This document shows, in pieces, positions 1-8,897 of a stretch of 64,000 bases of DNA (its first letter is position 1; each line of letters opens with the position of its first letter). The stretch comes from CAJQQK01 sp965224225. Its GTDB lineage: Bacteria > Pseudomonadota > Alphaproteobacteria > Rhizobiales > Hyphomicrobiaceae. Location: assembly GCA_965224225.1 (NCBI GenBank), contig CBDCZF010000035.1:930001-994000 (forward strand). Direction: 5' to 3'. A program made the translations under genes and the position numbers. Under the pieces are notes generated by a model. It did not search any database and was not told where the DNA came from. It saw only the letters and a program-made list of their open reading frames with translations.

Positions 1-457
1 AGGGTAGTGCGGCGAGGGCCAGCGCTATTCGGGAATTCGGCATTGCGAGACTGCGCTTCGTCAGGTTTGGGACGCCGGCATTGTAGGGCGGGGAGATTAA
101 GCTTGGTTGAAGATGGTGGGTGGGCGGCAGGTGGTTGGGCCCGCGGAGCGCGTCGACGGCCAAGCCCGCTGTTTCGGAGCGGGCAGCGGGAACGCGCCAT
201 CGCGGACGGCTCAACCTGCATGTGCTGCAAACTTTGCCCCACACTCTTCATCATTCCCGCGTAGGCGGGGGGCGAATCCGGCCCAACGTTTGTTGCGGGC
301 CTGGCCGCTGGCGCGAGCCGCTCAATCCGATTTGCAGAAGTCGACAGGCTTCAGCCCAATCGGCAAGCAATGTCTCTTGCTGGTGATCGCTGCCATTGCG
401 GCGCGATATGGGCATGTCGTGATGGGCCAACTACGGACGCGATCAGGTGCGCGAGCA
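1..457. other. left edge without a convincing gene
   Basis: No frame here has the codon character or a protein sequence I recognise; the short open frames overlap each other on the same strand and have no ribosome binding site. The only structure I see is a small hairpin at 256-269 (CCCGC, GTAG, GCGGG) inside a tract resembling the 'attcccgc...gcggg' palindromes common in proteobacterial intergenic DNA. It may be a degraded intergenic stretch or the edge of a decayed gene. Confidence 0.4.
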
Positions 458-970
458 TCAATTATCGTAAATTCGGATCAGCCCACCTTCTTCAGCGTCA
501 TGCTTTCGGGATGACGGCGGAGCAAATTTGCAGGAAATAATATTTGTTGGCACAATTATGCCGTTAGCGACTTCCCTTTGGGCAACAACATCAAGGCACC
601 TCTGGCGCTCCGTTTCGACCTCCGCGTCAAGCCCAAGTTGATCATGGTCGAATCCCATCGTCTCGCTGCGCTCGCAAAGTGCATTAAGCATCTGAACCAT
701 TTCTGTTTCGCTTACATAATCAAGTAGTCCGAAGTGGTTCGTCTGACCACGCAGGTAAAGCGATCCTTCAGGCCAGAACAAGAGCCAGCCCGCAGTTGCA
801 CGATCCATTTCTCTTTGTTTGAAGAGCCACTGCAAAAAGCCGTGGTCGTCGTGACAATAGGCGATCACGGCTACAGCTGCTTGGTGCCAAAGTGCTGGTT
901 CCTTTTGTGACTTAACCCACTCAACATCTGCCGAGTTCGTCATGTCAATTTCAGTCCGTTTGTCCGGCAT
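458..970 (-). CDS. DUF4274-like hypothetical protein
   Basis: This 170-residue protein has a strong ribosome binding site (GGGAGG four bases before the ATG). Residues about 15-110 contain a segment with a His-Asp-rich 'YCHDDHGFLQWLF' stretch followed by 'TAGWLLFWPEG' that resembles the DUF4274 family, small proteins of unknown role often found near polymorphic-toxin immunity genes. The C-terminus is polar and unremarkable. It reads toward the window edge and has no clear partner; the insertion sequence begins 88 bases upstream, so its original promoter region may have been disturbed. The family call comes from pattern resemblance only. Confidence 0.55.
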   Translation of the reverse strand: MPDKRTEIDMTNSADVEWVKSQKEPALWHQAAVAVIAYCHDDHGFLQWLFKQREMDRATAGWLLFWPEGSLYLRGQTNHFGLLDYVSETEMVQMLNALCERSETMGFDHDQLGLDAEVETERQRCLDVVAQREVANGIIVPTNIISCKFAPPSSRKHDAEEGGLIRIYDN

Positions 971-1050
971 GGAACCTCCCTTAAACGAGAACCTTTGAGA
1001 ACGCGATTTGGCTCTCTCATTGTGCGAATGGTGCTATCCAGAGCGGACCA

Positions 1051-1058
1051 TTATCGAT
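1051..1058. repeat. target-site duplication, left copy
   Basis: TTATCGAT directly precedes the left inverted repeat of the IS1595-type element and is repeated exactly at 2104-2111. Confidence 0.9.
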
Positions 1059-2103
1059 GGCTCTGTTCGGCTCCAATGTAGATTTCCCCGCTAACTCATG
1101 GCTCCAGCCAGGCAGTGGCGGGGCGTAAGTCGATCGCCGTCCCGCTCAATCATGCGGCGCCAGCCGAGATAACTCGGCAGATATTTCGAAGCGACGCCCT
1201 TGAAGCGCGCCATCCAGCCCTTAAAGCGGCTCTGGTAGGCGCTGACGTTCTGGGTGTGATAGCAGCCAATGGTCCGCTCACCTTGCGCAGCAACAAGCGC
1301 CATCTGGGTGATGCCGGTCTCGGCCGCGAACGCCTCGTAAGACTTGTTGCCGTCGGTGATGAGCACGGCGTCTTTAGCGACGACGGGCTTCAAGTGCGCG
1401 CCGATCGCCTCAGCGCTGAGGTCGGTGAGGATCGCATCGGTGGTCTCGCCATGGCGATCGCGGACGATCAGAATGGCATCGTGCTCGTCTGTGGAAAGTC
1501 CCGGTTTCTTGGCCTTGCCGCCACGTTTCCTGGGCGCTCGGCCGACCAATTTGCGCGAGCCCTTGGCCGACTTGAGAATGAATGTCTCGTCCGCCTCGAC
1601 GATGCCGGTTACGGCGCCAGCCTTCTTGTCCTTGGCCGCCGCGAGGAAACGATGACGCCAGCGGAACGATGTCTCCAGATGAATGTCGGTGCGCGCTGCC
1701 GCCTTGCGTAGGCTGACACCGTCGACGAGTGCGCGGGCATAGTCGAGCCACTTCTCGCGCAGCCTGAGCCCTGCCAGCGGCGTGCCCGTCAGCGCGTTGA
1801 AGGTGCGCTCGCACGCCTTGCACATGTAGCGCTTGAGACCGGAGGCCGAGCCCCATGGCTTGAAGTCACTCGCACCGCAATGGCCGCAGGCCGGCGCCGC
1901 GGCGAACCGCGTCTCGATCAGAGCGACGACCTCCTCGTCCGAGCCCGTCGCCGTCAGCGCCTCGACCAGCGCCTCGCGCTGGACTTGGCTGAGATCCCCC
2001 AACTGCCCGACAAGTGCCTGAAAATCCTGAGCCTTCATGGTATCCTCGCTGGTGACGAACCGTCTGTCAGCTAGGTGTCACAACATTCAGGCAGAACAGA
2101 GCC
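1059..2103 (-). mobile_element. IS1595-family insertion sequence, complete
   Basis: The element is 1045 bp and holds one transposase. Its ends are imperfect inverted repeats: the left starts GGCTCTGTTCGGCTCCAATG at 1059, and the right end read inward starts GGCTCTGTTCTGCCTGAATG from 2103. It is flanked on both sides by the identical 8-mer TTATCGAT (1051-1058 and 2104-2111), the 8-bp target duplication length known for IS1595 elements. Intact ends, target duplication and open transposase frame point to a recent and possibly still active insertion. Confidence 0.93.
1091..2038 (-). CDS. IS1595 family transposase
   Basis: This 315-residue protein carries an N-terminal zinc ribbon (CGHC at residues 51-54, CKAC at 73-76), a helix-turn-helix-like stretch rich in R/K, then an ISXO2-like catalytic domain. 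Candidate catalytic acids lie in 'VEADETF' and 'LITDGNKSY', followed by a His/Asn motif 'HTQNVSAYQSRFK' typical of the family. Length is normal, there is no internal stop, and the gene nearly fills the element. It should cut and move the element by binding the inverted ends at 1059 and 2103. Confidence 0.92.
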   Translation of the reverse strand: MKAQDFQALVGQLGDLSQVQREALVEALTATGSDEEVVALIETRFAAAPACGHCGASDFKPWGSASGLKRYMCKACERTFNALTGTPLAGLRLREKWLDYARALVDGVSLRKAAARTDIHLETSFRWRHRFLAAAKDKKAGAVTGIVEADETFILKSAKGSRKLVGRAPRKRGGKAKKPGLSTDEHDAILIVRDRHGETTDAILTDLSAEAIGAHLKPVVAKDAVLITDGNKSYEAFAAETGITQMALVAAQGERTIGCYHTQNVSAYQSRFKGWMARFKGVASKYLPSYLGWRRMIERDGDRLTPRHCLAGAMS

Positions 2104-2111
2104 TTATCGAT
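2104..2111. repeat. target-site duplication, right copy
   Basis: TTATCGAT directly follows the right inverted repeat of the element and matches 1051-1058 base for base. Confidence 0.9.
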
Positions 2112-2157
2112 AGACAAAGGCACCTCTGCCTTGGGCCAGGAGGAGAATTCGCGATGC

Positions 2158-2514
2158 TCAAGTATTCCCCTTCGTACCTTGATGAAATACCATTCGCCAT
2201 TGGCCGGAGAACAACTGCCAAATTGAACTTCGCAGCGTTGAAGATTCGACGATCTCGTAAGTAACCAGCGCGACGGTTGGTGCGAGTAATTCCGCTTTGA
2301 AGTTTCTTATTGTTCGTGGCCCGTCAAAGTGCGGATGCTCCCCTAGCTTTCTGACGATGGTCGTTCGATCATAGCTTCGCCCAGAACTGCCAAACTCGCG
2401 AAAATTCTCAGCGAGCAACGCGTCGACTTGATCGAAGCATACGCGCACTTGAGGATCGAGCAAGCGCTCTTCCAATAGCCGAAGCTGATCAATCGTATCT
2501 TGGGGTGCGTCCAT
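2158..2514 (-). CDS. DUF4440/NTF2-like protein
   Basis: The 118-residue product has the alternating helix and strand pattern of the NTF2-like DUF4440 fold: an N-terminal helix ('LRLLEERLLDP'), a 'LLAENFREFGSSGRSYDR' stretch matching the family signature for a loosely conserved pocket, and C-terminal strands ending 'QWRMVFHQGT'. Such proteins are small cone-shaped ligand-binding or hydrolase-like domains; no substrate can be named. It reads toward the insertion sequence, whose right target duplication is 46 bases past the stop. Confidence 0.75.
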   Translation of the reverse strand: MDAPQDTIDQLRLLEERLLDPQVRVCFDQVDALLAENFREFGSSGRSYDRTTIVRKLGEHPHFDGPRTIRNFKAELLAPTVALVTYEIVESSTLRSSIWQLFSGQWRMVFHQGTKGNT

Positions 2515-2669
2515 CTATAGTAGGTAACATGGTTTCGTCGCCTTCGGGTCAAAAGTGAGATTCCGCGCCGCACAACCAATGTCAGCTGCTGGAAAATGCG
2601 AATGTTGTGTGGTGTGTTTCGGGTAAGCCAGCAATGACGGCTTCCTCTGCAAACGCCCGCAACCGCAGC

Positions 2670-4235
2670 CTACCCCCGCCGTAACATCCCCAACCGCAAC
2701 ACCCCCGTCGCTATCACCGCTCCGAAAAACACCGCTGCGCCTGCGACCACCAGGACACCCAGCGCCACCACCCGCAGCCAGAGCGGCGCAGTCGCCGCCA
2801 GATAGACGCCAAGCAGCGGCACGCCCCACCACAACACGAGGCCCATCAACGCCGACGCCGCCACGACAATCGGCAGGTTGCGGGCCAGCCTGCCGTCCCA
2901 GGCGAAGTCGCCGGCTCTCACCAGCAGCCACCAGAGCAGCAGCGCGTTGAGCCAGCCCGCCACGGAAGTCGCGAGCGCGATACCGACGTGGGGTCGCCAG
3001 CCGGCGGCCTGGAAGGTGAAGAACAAGGCCAGCGACAGGGCGACGTTGGCTGCCATGTTGACCAGCGCCAGATACATCGGTGTCTTCGTGTCCTCACGGG
3101 CGAAAAAGGCCGGTTGGAAGACCTTGATCAGCACGAACGCCGGCAGGCCCAGCGCGAAGGCGATCAGTGCCGGTGCGGTGTTGGCGGTGTCGACGGCGGC
3201 GAAGGCGCCGCGCTCGAACAGCACCGAGATGATCGGTTCGGCCAGAACGCCGAGCGCGATCGCGGCCGGGATGGTGAGGACCAGGGCGAATTCGAGCGAG
3301 CGGTTCTGGGCGTCCATCACGGCTGCCCGGTCGCCGGCGCGCAACTGGCGCGAGAGTTCCGGCAGCAGCACGACGCCGATCGCAATGCCGACGATGCCGA
3401 GCGGGAGCTGATAGAGCCGGTCGGCGTAGTAGAGATATGACACGGCGCCGGCCTGCAGCGAGGCGATGATGGTGCCGACGACGATGTTGATCTGCGTGAT
3501 GCCGCCGGAAATCAACCCCGGAATGCCGAGCCCGACCAGGCGGCGCATGGCGGGCGAATAAACCGGCCGCTTGAACGGGATCGTGAGGCCGGCACGGCGC
3601 ACCGCGAACCACAACAAGGCAAGCTGGGCGAGGCCCGCGACCGTCACGCCAATTGTCAGGATGTAGCCGGCACCCGGCTCATTCGCGTAGCCGAGCGCAA
3701 TGGCGATGATGAGCGCGGTGATCAGCACGATGTTGAGCACGATCGGTGCGGCGGCAGCGGCCCAGTAGCGGTGCAGCGAATTGAGCACGCCCGAGAGTAG
3801 CGCCACGATCGACATGCAGAAGAGATAGGGGAACGCGATCTGCGTCATCGATACGGCAAGGTCGTATTTCGCGGGATCGCCGACGAAGCCCGGCGCCAGG
3901 ACGACCATCAGCCAGGGCATGGCCAGCATGGCTATGGCAGAAAAGATGATCAGCACGAAGCCGAGGCCGGCCAGCGCTTCGCCGGCAAATTCGGTCGCCT
4001 CCTGCTCGCCGTCACCCTCGAGGCGCTTGGCAAACAGCGGCACGAAGGCAGCGTTGAAAGCGCCTTCACCGAACAGGCGGCGGAAGAGGTTGGGAAAGCG
4101 GAAGGCGACGAAAAATGCATCCGCCACCGGGCCGGTGCCAAGGGCGGCGGCAATCAGGATGTCACGCACGAAACCAAGCACGCGGCTCACCATGGTGAGG
4201 CCGCCAACAGTTGCGAAGGCGCGATAAAGGTTCAT
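2670..4235 (-). CDS. murJ: lipid II flippase MurJ
   Basis: This 521-residue polytopic inner-membrane protein belongs to the MOP/MviN family that moves lipid II across the cytoplasmic membrane for peptidoglycan synthesis. The N-terminus 'TMVSRVLGFVRDILIAAALG' is the MurJ signature containing the conserved arginines, and the rest shows the expected run of about 14 hydrophobic segments. The start chosen is the ATG at 4233-4235: the frame stays open another 223 codons upstream, but that part has no MurJ similarity and lies antisense to the next gene. It appears to be transcribed alone. Confidence 0.95.
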   Translation of the reverse strand: MNLYRAFATVGGLTMVSRVLGFVRDILIAAALGTGPVADAFFVAFRFPNLFRRLFGEGAFNAAFVPLFAKRLEGDGEQEATEFAGEALAGLGFVLIIFSAIAMLAMPWLMVVLAPGFVGDPAKYDLAVSMTQIAFPYLFCMSIVALLSGVLNSLHRYWAAAAAPIVLNIVLITALIIAIALGYANEPGAGYILTIGVTVAGLAQLALLWFAVRRAGLTIPFKRPVYSPAMRRLVGLGIPGLISGGITQINIVVGTIIASLQAGAVSYLYYADRLYQLPLGIVGIAIGVVLLPELSRQLRAGDRAAVMDAQNRSLEFALVLTIPAAIALGVLAEPIISVLFERGAFAAVDTANTAPALIAFALGLPAFVLIKVFQPAFFAREDTKTPMYLALVNMAANVALSLALFFTFQAAGWRPHVGIALATSVAGWLNALLLWWLLVRAGDFAWDGRLARNLPIVVAASALMGLVLWWGVPLLGVYLAATAPLWLRVVALGVLVVAGAAVFFGAVIATGVLRLGMLRRG

Positions 4236-4370
4236 GGCCAGAGCCCATAGCCAACGGCGGTGACAAGGGCAAGCATGTGATTTCCAACGCTCATGCTTGC
4301 TCCAGACCGCCCCGCGCCGCACATTGCGGCCAACGTGAGTTAACCGCACCCCGACAACGGAGAGCCAAAC

Positions 4371-4994
4371 ATGACCAAAGCCGGCATTACCGATGCCATG
4401 CGCGACGTGCCGCCTGCGGGCTCGTCGCCTGATGACCGCATGCCGCCGATCCCCGAAGCCGACTGGACCGAGGGACAGCGTGCCGCGGTCGAAGCATTCC
4501 GTGCCAAACGCGGCCGCGAGCCCGGTGGGCCGTTCATCCCGCTGTTGCGAAGTCCGGCGGTGCTCGATGCCGCCAACAACCTCGGCCACTACCTGCGCTT
4601 CGAATCCGCCCTCGAGATGCAGCTCTCCGAGTTGGCGATCATCATTACGGCGCGACGCTGGACGCAGAACTACGAATGGCTCGCCCACCGCAAGATCGCT
4701 GAAGAAGCGGGCCTCGACCCCGCCATTTCGGAAGCGATCAGGGAAGGCCGGCGGCCTGACAAACTGACCGCCGAACAGCAGACCGTCTACGACTTCTGCA
4801 TCGAGTTGCACACCAACGGTCAGGTCTCGGATGCCACTTACGACCGTGCCAAATCGGCCTTCGGCGAGCAGGGCGTGATCGACATGGCGACGATCTGCGG
4901 TCACTATTCGCTGCTCGCCATGATCATGAATGTCGCGCGCACGCCGCTGCCGGCCGGCGCCGAGGCTGACCTCAAGCCCTTCAACAAGAACTGA
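4371..4994 (+). CDS. carboxymuconolactone decarboxylase family protein
   Basis: The 207-residue protein matches the AhpD-like carboxymuconolactone decarboxylase fold: 'GPFIPLLRSPAVLDAANNLG', 'LSELAIIITARRWTQNYEW' and 'HRKIAEEAGL' are the standard sequence blocks. The CxxC pair of true AhpD peroxidases is absent, so a peroxidase role is unlikely; family members without cysteines act as decarboxylase or lactone-type enzymes of aromatic catabolism, or are uncharacterised. It diverges from murJ with about 135 bases between the starts and converges on an orphan hyuA. The exact substrate cannot be read from the sequence. Confidence 0.85.
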   Translation: MTKAGITDAMRDVPPAGSSPDDRMPPIPEADWTEGQRAAVEAFRAKRGREPGGPFIPLLRSPAVLDAANNLGHYLRFESALEMQLSELAIIITARRWTQNYEWLAHRKIAEEAGLDPAISEAIREGRRPDKLTAEQQTVYDFCIELHTNGQVSDATYDRAKSAFGEQGVIDMATICGHYSLLAMIMNVARTPLPAGAEADLKPFNKN

Positions 4995-5040
4995 TCAGGT
5001 AGGGATCTCCGAAAGAAAGGAATTCACTTGCTTCACTCAG

Positions 5041-5081
5041 GGGTCATACCGGTGCGTATCTGACACGCGCCGGGATGACCC
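5041..5081. terminator. hairpin between convergent genes
   Basis: GGGTCAT (5041-5047) pairs with ATGACCC (5075-5081) and an inner CCGG/CCGG pair extends the stem. It lies between the convergent ends of the 4371-4994 gene and the hyuA-like gene. There is no U-run, so it is a possible bidirectional terminator or 3' stabiliser rather than a classic one. Confidence 0.45.
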
Positions 5082-5158
5082 ATGAGAGTATCGCTCGGTC
5101 ACGGCCAACATCGGTTCGGCTGCGCCCGGCAACGCCACTGGCTCCGGTCGGAGTTGGT

Positions 5159-7294
5159 TCACCGAGCCGGCGTTGCGATCAATACGATGGCCTCATCTCC
5201 CGTATGTCCGCCAAGTTCACTCTCGGCAAGTGCAAGGATCTGGTCGATGTCGTTGAGCCCTGTCAGGTCGGTCAGATGGCGGCCGTGCAAGAGCAGCAGG
5301 CCCGGTTCGCTTTCGCCGTTGCTACCCTCGGTGATCGCCTTGCCGCGCAGCGATTTGATCGCTGGCCCGGCGTCTCTCACCGTTGCGGTCTCGGCAATCG
5401 CCTGGCGGCGTTGGACCCGGATGCTTCCGGTCCAGTCAACCGTTCGGATCCGGGCCGGCATGGTGGTACCTTGGGCGTATACCCGGAAACCCGACGTCTC
5501 GCCGATCAGGCAGAGCTCATCGGCACCGACATGCAAGGCGCTGGCCGCAATCGAGCGTGCCTCGGCCTCGGAAATCGCTCCCGTCTCATCGCGTACGTTC
5601 ATTTCCGCGGCACCAACCGCCGTGGCCCGTACCCGTCCGGTCTGGGTGTCGACCTCGACTGTAACATCGACCGCATCACGATCAGCACCAAGCCGCACAA
5701 CCGCATCGATCGCCTCAGCACGGATCGCCTGCACATCCTCGGGCCCGGGATGCGGCACAACCCGTTCGACGACATCGCGGACCAGCGCCAGCGCCACACC
5801 TATCGAGGAAATCACTTCGGCATCCTTCGAGATCTCGAAGGCATGCCCCGTTAGCGCTGCAACATGGGGCACCAGCGCCGCCGCGCCGCCGCCCTCGCCG
5901 ACCAGCAGGCATTGATCGGCATCGAGGTCGTAATCGCTGATCAGTTCCTCGACGACCGGAATGACCTTGGCGGCTGCCGCATCGAGAACCCGCCGGGCGG
6001 CAGCTTCGACATCCGTGCCGAGAAGTTCGGCAAGCGGCACGAAGGCGCGTCGTGCCGCGTCCCGGTTGCCGTGCGCATGGCTGCCCGGTGGGGCGAGGCC
6101 GAGCACGTTGGCGGCACACGTCGTGGTCAGCGCATAGCGCGTTCCGTTGGCAACGCGCACAGTGGCGTACCGCCGGCCGGCACCATCTGGCGCAACGAAC
6201 GTTTCGTGGACAGGTGCCGCCATGTCGTCGGGATCGGCAAAGGCGGCATAGGGCAGGCCTGCGATATGGGCACTGCGCGGGCCAACATCGACGATGCGGC
6301 CGGGCTCGGCCTGGATCAGGCTGCCGCCGGCGATGCCGACCACGCGGACATCGAGCGAGCTGACATAGGTTTCGTGCCCGCCGACACGGGCGTAGGAAAC
6401 CGTCGGCCGGCCGTTGCGGATGACGCCGATGTTGGTCGAGGTGCCGCCGACCTCGAAATAAATACCGTCTGCAACCCGCAAGTGCATCAGCGCACCGGCC
6501 ACGCTGGCCGCCGGTCCCGACAGCATGGTCATCGCCGGCCGGCGGCGCATTTCGGCGATGTTCATGACTCCGCCGTCACCGCGCATGATCATCAGCGGTG
6601 CCTCGATGCCGGCCTCGCGCACGCTCTGTTCGGTCATCTCGGCGGTGGCGTGCATCTTCGGCAGGATCGAGGCGTTGATCACGCCAGTGCGGGTCCGGAT
6701 GTTGAGCCCATAGAGACGCGTGATCTCGTGACCGCAGGTCGTAAGCAGACCGGCCTTTTCGGCGATCGATCGCACGCACTCTTCGCTTTCCGTGTTGTCG
6801 ACGCCGAACGCGGCGGATGCGACGATTACCTCGGCGCCGTCTCCGGAAAGTGCTGCAATGGCATTTTCGATCGCCGCGTCATCGAGCGCCTCGGCAACAA
6901 TGAACTGGTTGGCGGTTTGAATTTCGTGACCACCGCCGAGGTCGATCGGAGCGATGGCGACCTGCGGTTCGGCGAGCTTGGCCGCGTTCTCGCCGGCGAT
7001 TCCGATCACGCCGACGCGCGCGACATCGCCTTCGAGCAGCGCATTGGTCGCCTGCGTGGTCGAATGAGCGAGGAAAACGATCTGGGAGGGCCCGACGCCG
7101 GATTGTGCGAGTACGTTGCGAAACACCTCGACGACGCCTTGCGCGACCCCGCGCGGATGGTCATGGGTGGTGAGTACGGAATAGCGTGCCGCCACCGCCT
7201 TCGTTAGATGGTCGACGAGCACGGCCTTGGTGAACGTGCCGCCGACATCGATGCCGATGCGATAGGAGCGGCGAGGGTTGGCGTCATCAATCAT
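5159..7294 (-). CDS. hydantoinase/oxoprolinase family protein (HyuA-like)
   Basis: This 711-residue protein has the N-terminal ATP-grasping block 'YRIGIDVGGTFTKAVLVD', the 'HSTTQATNALLEG' block and 'GDGGVMNIAEMRRRPAMTMLSGPAASVAGA', all typical of the HyuA/5-oxoprolinase A superfamily (ASKHA fold, ATP-dependent opening of cyclic amides). The usual HyuB partner is not adjacent, unlike the hyuA-hyuB pair at 43878-47625. The start was placed at 7292-7294 because upstream residues are not family-like and run under leuD's leader. No clear ribosome binding site is visible. The substrate is unknown; hydantoins, 5-oxoproline or acetone/acetophenone-type substrates are all possible in this family. Confidence 0.85.
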   Translation of the reverse strand: MIDDANPRRSYRIGIDVGGTFTKAVLVDHLTKAVAARYSVLTTHDHPRGVAQGVVEVFRNVLAQSGVGPSQIVFLAHSTTQATNALLEGDVARVGVIGIAGENAAKLAEPQVAIAPIDLGGGHEIQTANQFIVAEALDDAAIENAIAALSGDGAEVIVASAAFGVDNTESEECVRSIAEKAGLLTTCGHEITRLYGLNIRTRTGVINASILPKMHATAEMTEQSVREAGIEAPLMIMRGDGGVMNIAEMRRRPAMTMLSGPAASVAGALMHLRVADGIYFEVGGTSTNIGVIRNGRPTVSYARVGGHETYVSSLDVRVVGIAGGSLIQAEPGRIVDVGPRSAHIAGLPYAAFADPDDMAAPVHETFVAPDGAGRRYATVRVANGTRYALTTTCAANVLGLAPPGSHAHGNRDAARRAFVPLAELLGTDVEAAARRVLDAAAAKVIPVVEELISDYDLDADQCLLVGEGGGAAALVPHVAALTGHAFEISKDAEVISSIGVALALVRDVVERVVPHPGPEDVQAIRAEAIDAVVRLGADRDAVDVTVEVDTQTGRVRATAVGAAEMNVRDETGAISEAEARSIAASALHVGADELCLIGETSGFRVYAQGTTMPARIRTVDWTGSIRVQRRQAIAETATVRDAGPAIKSLRGKAITEGSNGESEPGLLLLHGRHLTDLTGLNDIDQILALAESELGGHTGDEAIVLIATPAR

Positions 7295-7494
7295 TTTTGG
7301 AGGGTCACGTGCTGGGTTGCGTCGGCAGGAACGACAATCAATGCGATTTCTTGCCGTTCTGCAATGAGGCGCGTCGCCATTGATGCATCTGCGACTTGAC
7401 GGGCACAGCGTTGTCGGCATTAAAGGGACAGCGGTTGGCGCTGGCAAGCGGTGGCGCAGCTGTAGTCTGGCCTTGAGGATTGGGAAGAAGACCG

Positions 7495-8100
7495 ATGGAC
7501 AAATTCACGACGCTGACCGGTGTCGCAGCTCCCCTGAACATGATCAACGTCGATACCGACGCGATCATCCCGAAGGTCTATCTCAAAACCATCAAGCGGA
7601 CGGGGCTTGGTAGCGCGCTGTTTGCCGAACTCCGATTCAACGAGGACGGCAGCGAAATTGCCGATTTCGTTCTCAACAAGGAGCCTTATCGCAAAGCGAC
7701 GATCCTGGTCGCCGGTGACAACTTCGGCTGCGGTTCGAGCCGTGAGCATGCACCCTGGGCGCTGCTCGATTTCGGCTTGAGATGCATCATCGCACCCTCA
7801 TTTGCCGACATCTTCTACAACAATACCTTCAAGAACGGCATTCTGCCGGTCAAACTGCCGGAGGCCCGGGTCAACGAACTCCTGCGCTTCCTGCTCGAAT
7901 TGCCCGGTGCCGAGATCACCGTCGACCTGCCAGCCCAGACCGTTCAGGGGCCCGACGGCAAGACCGACAGCTTCGAGATCGATCCGTTCCGCAAGCACTG
8001 CCTGATCAACGGTCTCGACGACATCGGCCTGACGATGGAAAAGGCGGATGCGATTGCGGCCTACGAAAGCAAGATCGCGGCGGGCCGTCCCTGGGTTTGA
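7495..8100 (+). CDS. leuD: 3-isopropylmalate dehydratase small subunit
   Basis: The 201-residue protein is a canonical LeuD: 'NVDTDAIIPKVYLKTIKRTG' near the N-terminus, 'GDNFGCGSSREHAPWAL' in the middle, and 'SFADIFYNNTFKNGILPV'. With the LeuC large subunit it isomerises 2-isopropylmalate to 3-isopropylmalate in leucine synthesis. The start at 7495 follows a purine-rich GAGGATTGGGAAGAAG. LeuC and LeuB are not in the window, so leuD is detached from the rest of the pathway here. It is transcribed divergently from the hyuA-like gene. Confidence 0.94.
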   Translation: MDKFTTLTGVAAPLNMINVDTDAIIPKVYLKTIKRTGLGSALFAELRFNEDGSEIADFVLNKEPYRKATILVAGDNFGCGSSREHAPWALLDFGLRCIIAPSFADIFYNNTFKNGILPVKLPEARVNELLRFLLELPGAEITVDLPAQTVQGPDGKTDSFEIDPFRKHCLINGLDDIGLTMEKADAIAAYESKIAAGRPWV

Positions 8101-8119
8101 ACCGGTCGCGACAGCGGCG

Positions 8120-8320
8120 TCACGAGACAAACGATGTGTTGCCGCTCATTGCAACCGCGATCAGGATCGCCATGCCGGTAATCACGACGAGGCTGCAACC
8201 CAGCATCACTTTGCGCTGCATGGAGCGTGCCGCGAGATAACCGGGCACGATGTCGGCATCCGCGTCGTAGCGCCGGTCAGCGTCGATCGCGCGATAGGCC
8301 TCCTGTAACAACTCAGACAT
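8120..8320 (-). CDS. small single-pass membrane protein, hypothetical
   Basis: This 66-residue protein starts at 8318-8320 after a very good ribosome binding site (AAGGAGG, seven bases upstream), which favours it over a longer frame. The first 40 residues are charged and polar ('AYRAIDADRRYDADADIV'), followed by one transmembrane helix ('VMLGCSLVVITGMAILIAVA') and a short tail. I recognise no family. It lies between leuD and the HIT gene on the opposite strand. Confidence 0.65.
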   Translation of the reverse strand: MSELLQEAYRAIDADRRYDADADIVPGYLAARSMQRKVMLGCSLVVITGMAILIAVAMSGNTSFVS

Positions 8321-8454
8321 CCCGCGCCCTCCTTGACCCCGGCCGGCTTGACGCAGGCTCATAATCCGCCGACACCGTCGCAAGCGCAATGCTTTGGGCT
8401 ATTGTCCCTCAAGGCATTGCTGACGACTGACACAGAACGGCACAAGGAGGTCAC

Positions 8455-8880
8455 ATGGCCTACGACAACGACAACGTGTTTGCGAAGATCCTGCGCGGTG
8501 AGCTGCCATGTGAAAACGTCTATGAGGACGCCGACACCATGGCGATCATGGACATCATGCCGCGCTGCGACGGCCACGTCCTGGTGATTCCGAAGACGCC
8601 CGCGCGCAATATGCTCGATGCCACGCCGGAACAGCTCGCTGCCTGCCTCAAGACCGTGCAGCACGTCGGCAAGGCCGTCATGCGTGCCTTCGCTGCACCG
8701 GGCCTCACCGTTCAACAGTTCAACGAAGTCGCGAGCGGCCAGGTCGTGTTCCATCTCCATTACCATGTCCTGCCGCGCCACGACGGCATCAAACTACGCC
8801 CGCACACCGGCGAGATGGAAAAGCCCGAAGTCCTGAAGGCCAATGCGGAGAAGATCCGCGCCGCCATTGCTGCCGGGTGA
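8455..8880 (+). CDS. HIT family protein (histidine triad)
   Basis: The 141-residue protein is a Hint-type nucleotide hydrolase/transferase. 'NVFAKILRGELPCENVYED' opens the family, and the active-site triad is 'FHLHYHVLPR' near residues 100-109, with the nucleophilic middle His. It likely hydrolyses AMP-lysyl or similar phosphoramidates in the cytoplasm. AAGGAGG upstream of the ATG gives a clear start. Its last codons overlap the GTG of a longer reading of the next gene, suggesting co-transcription. Confidence 0.93.
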   Translation: MAYDNDNVFAKILRGELPCENVYEDADTMAIMDIMPRCDGHVLVIPKTPARNMLDATPEQLAACLKTVQHVGKAVMRAFAAPGLTVQQFNEVASGQVVFHLHYHVLPRHDGIKLRPHTGEMEKPEVLKANAEKIRAAIAAG

Positions 8881-8897
8881 GGGATCGATGGAAAAGG

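Noticed and set aside
250..290. A tRNA gene suggested by a GCGAATCC stretch
   Set aside because: No cloverleaf can be drawn; it belongs to a small CCCGC-GTAG-GCGGG hairpin.
4236..4904. A 223-codon upstream extension of the murJ frame
   Set aside because: It lies antisense to the carboxymuconolactone-decarboxylase-like gene, has no MurJ similarity and MurJ proteins start with the motif found after 4235.
5864..7207. A 447-codon plus-strand frame opposite the hyuA-like gene
   Set aside because: It mirrors the conserved HyuA frame, with an amino-acid composition (Gly, Arg, Asp, Ala) expected from the antisense of a GC-rich gene.
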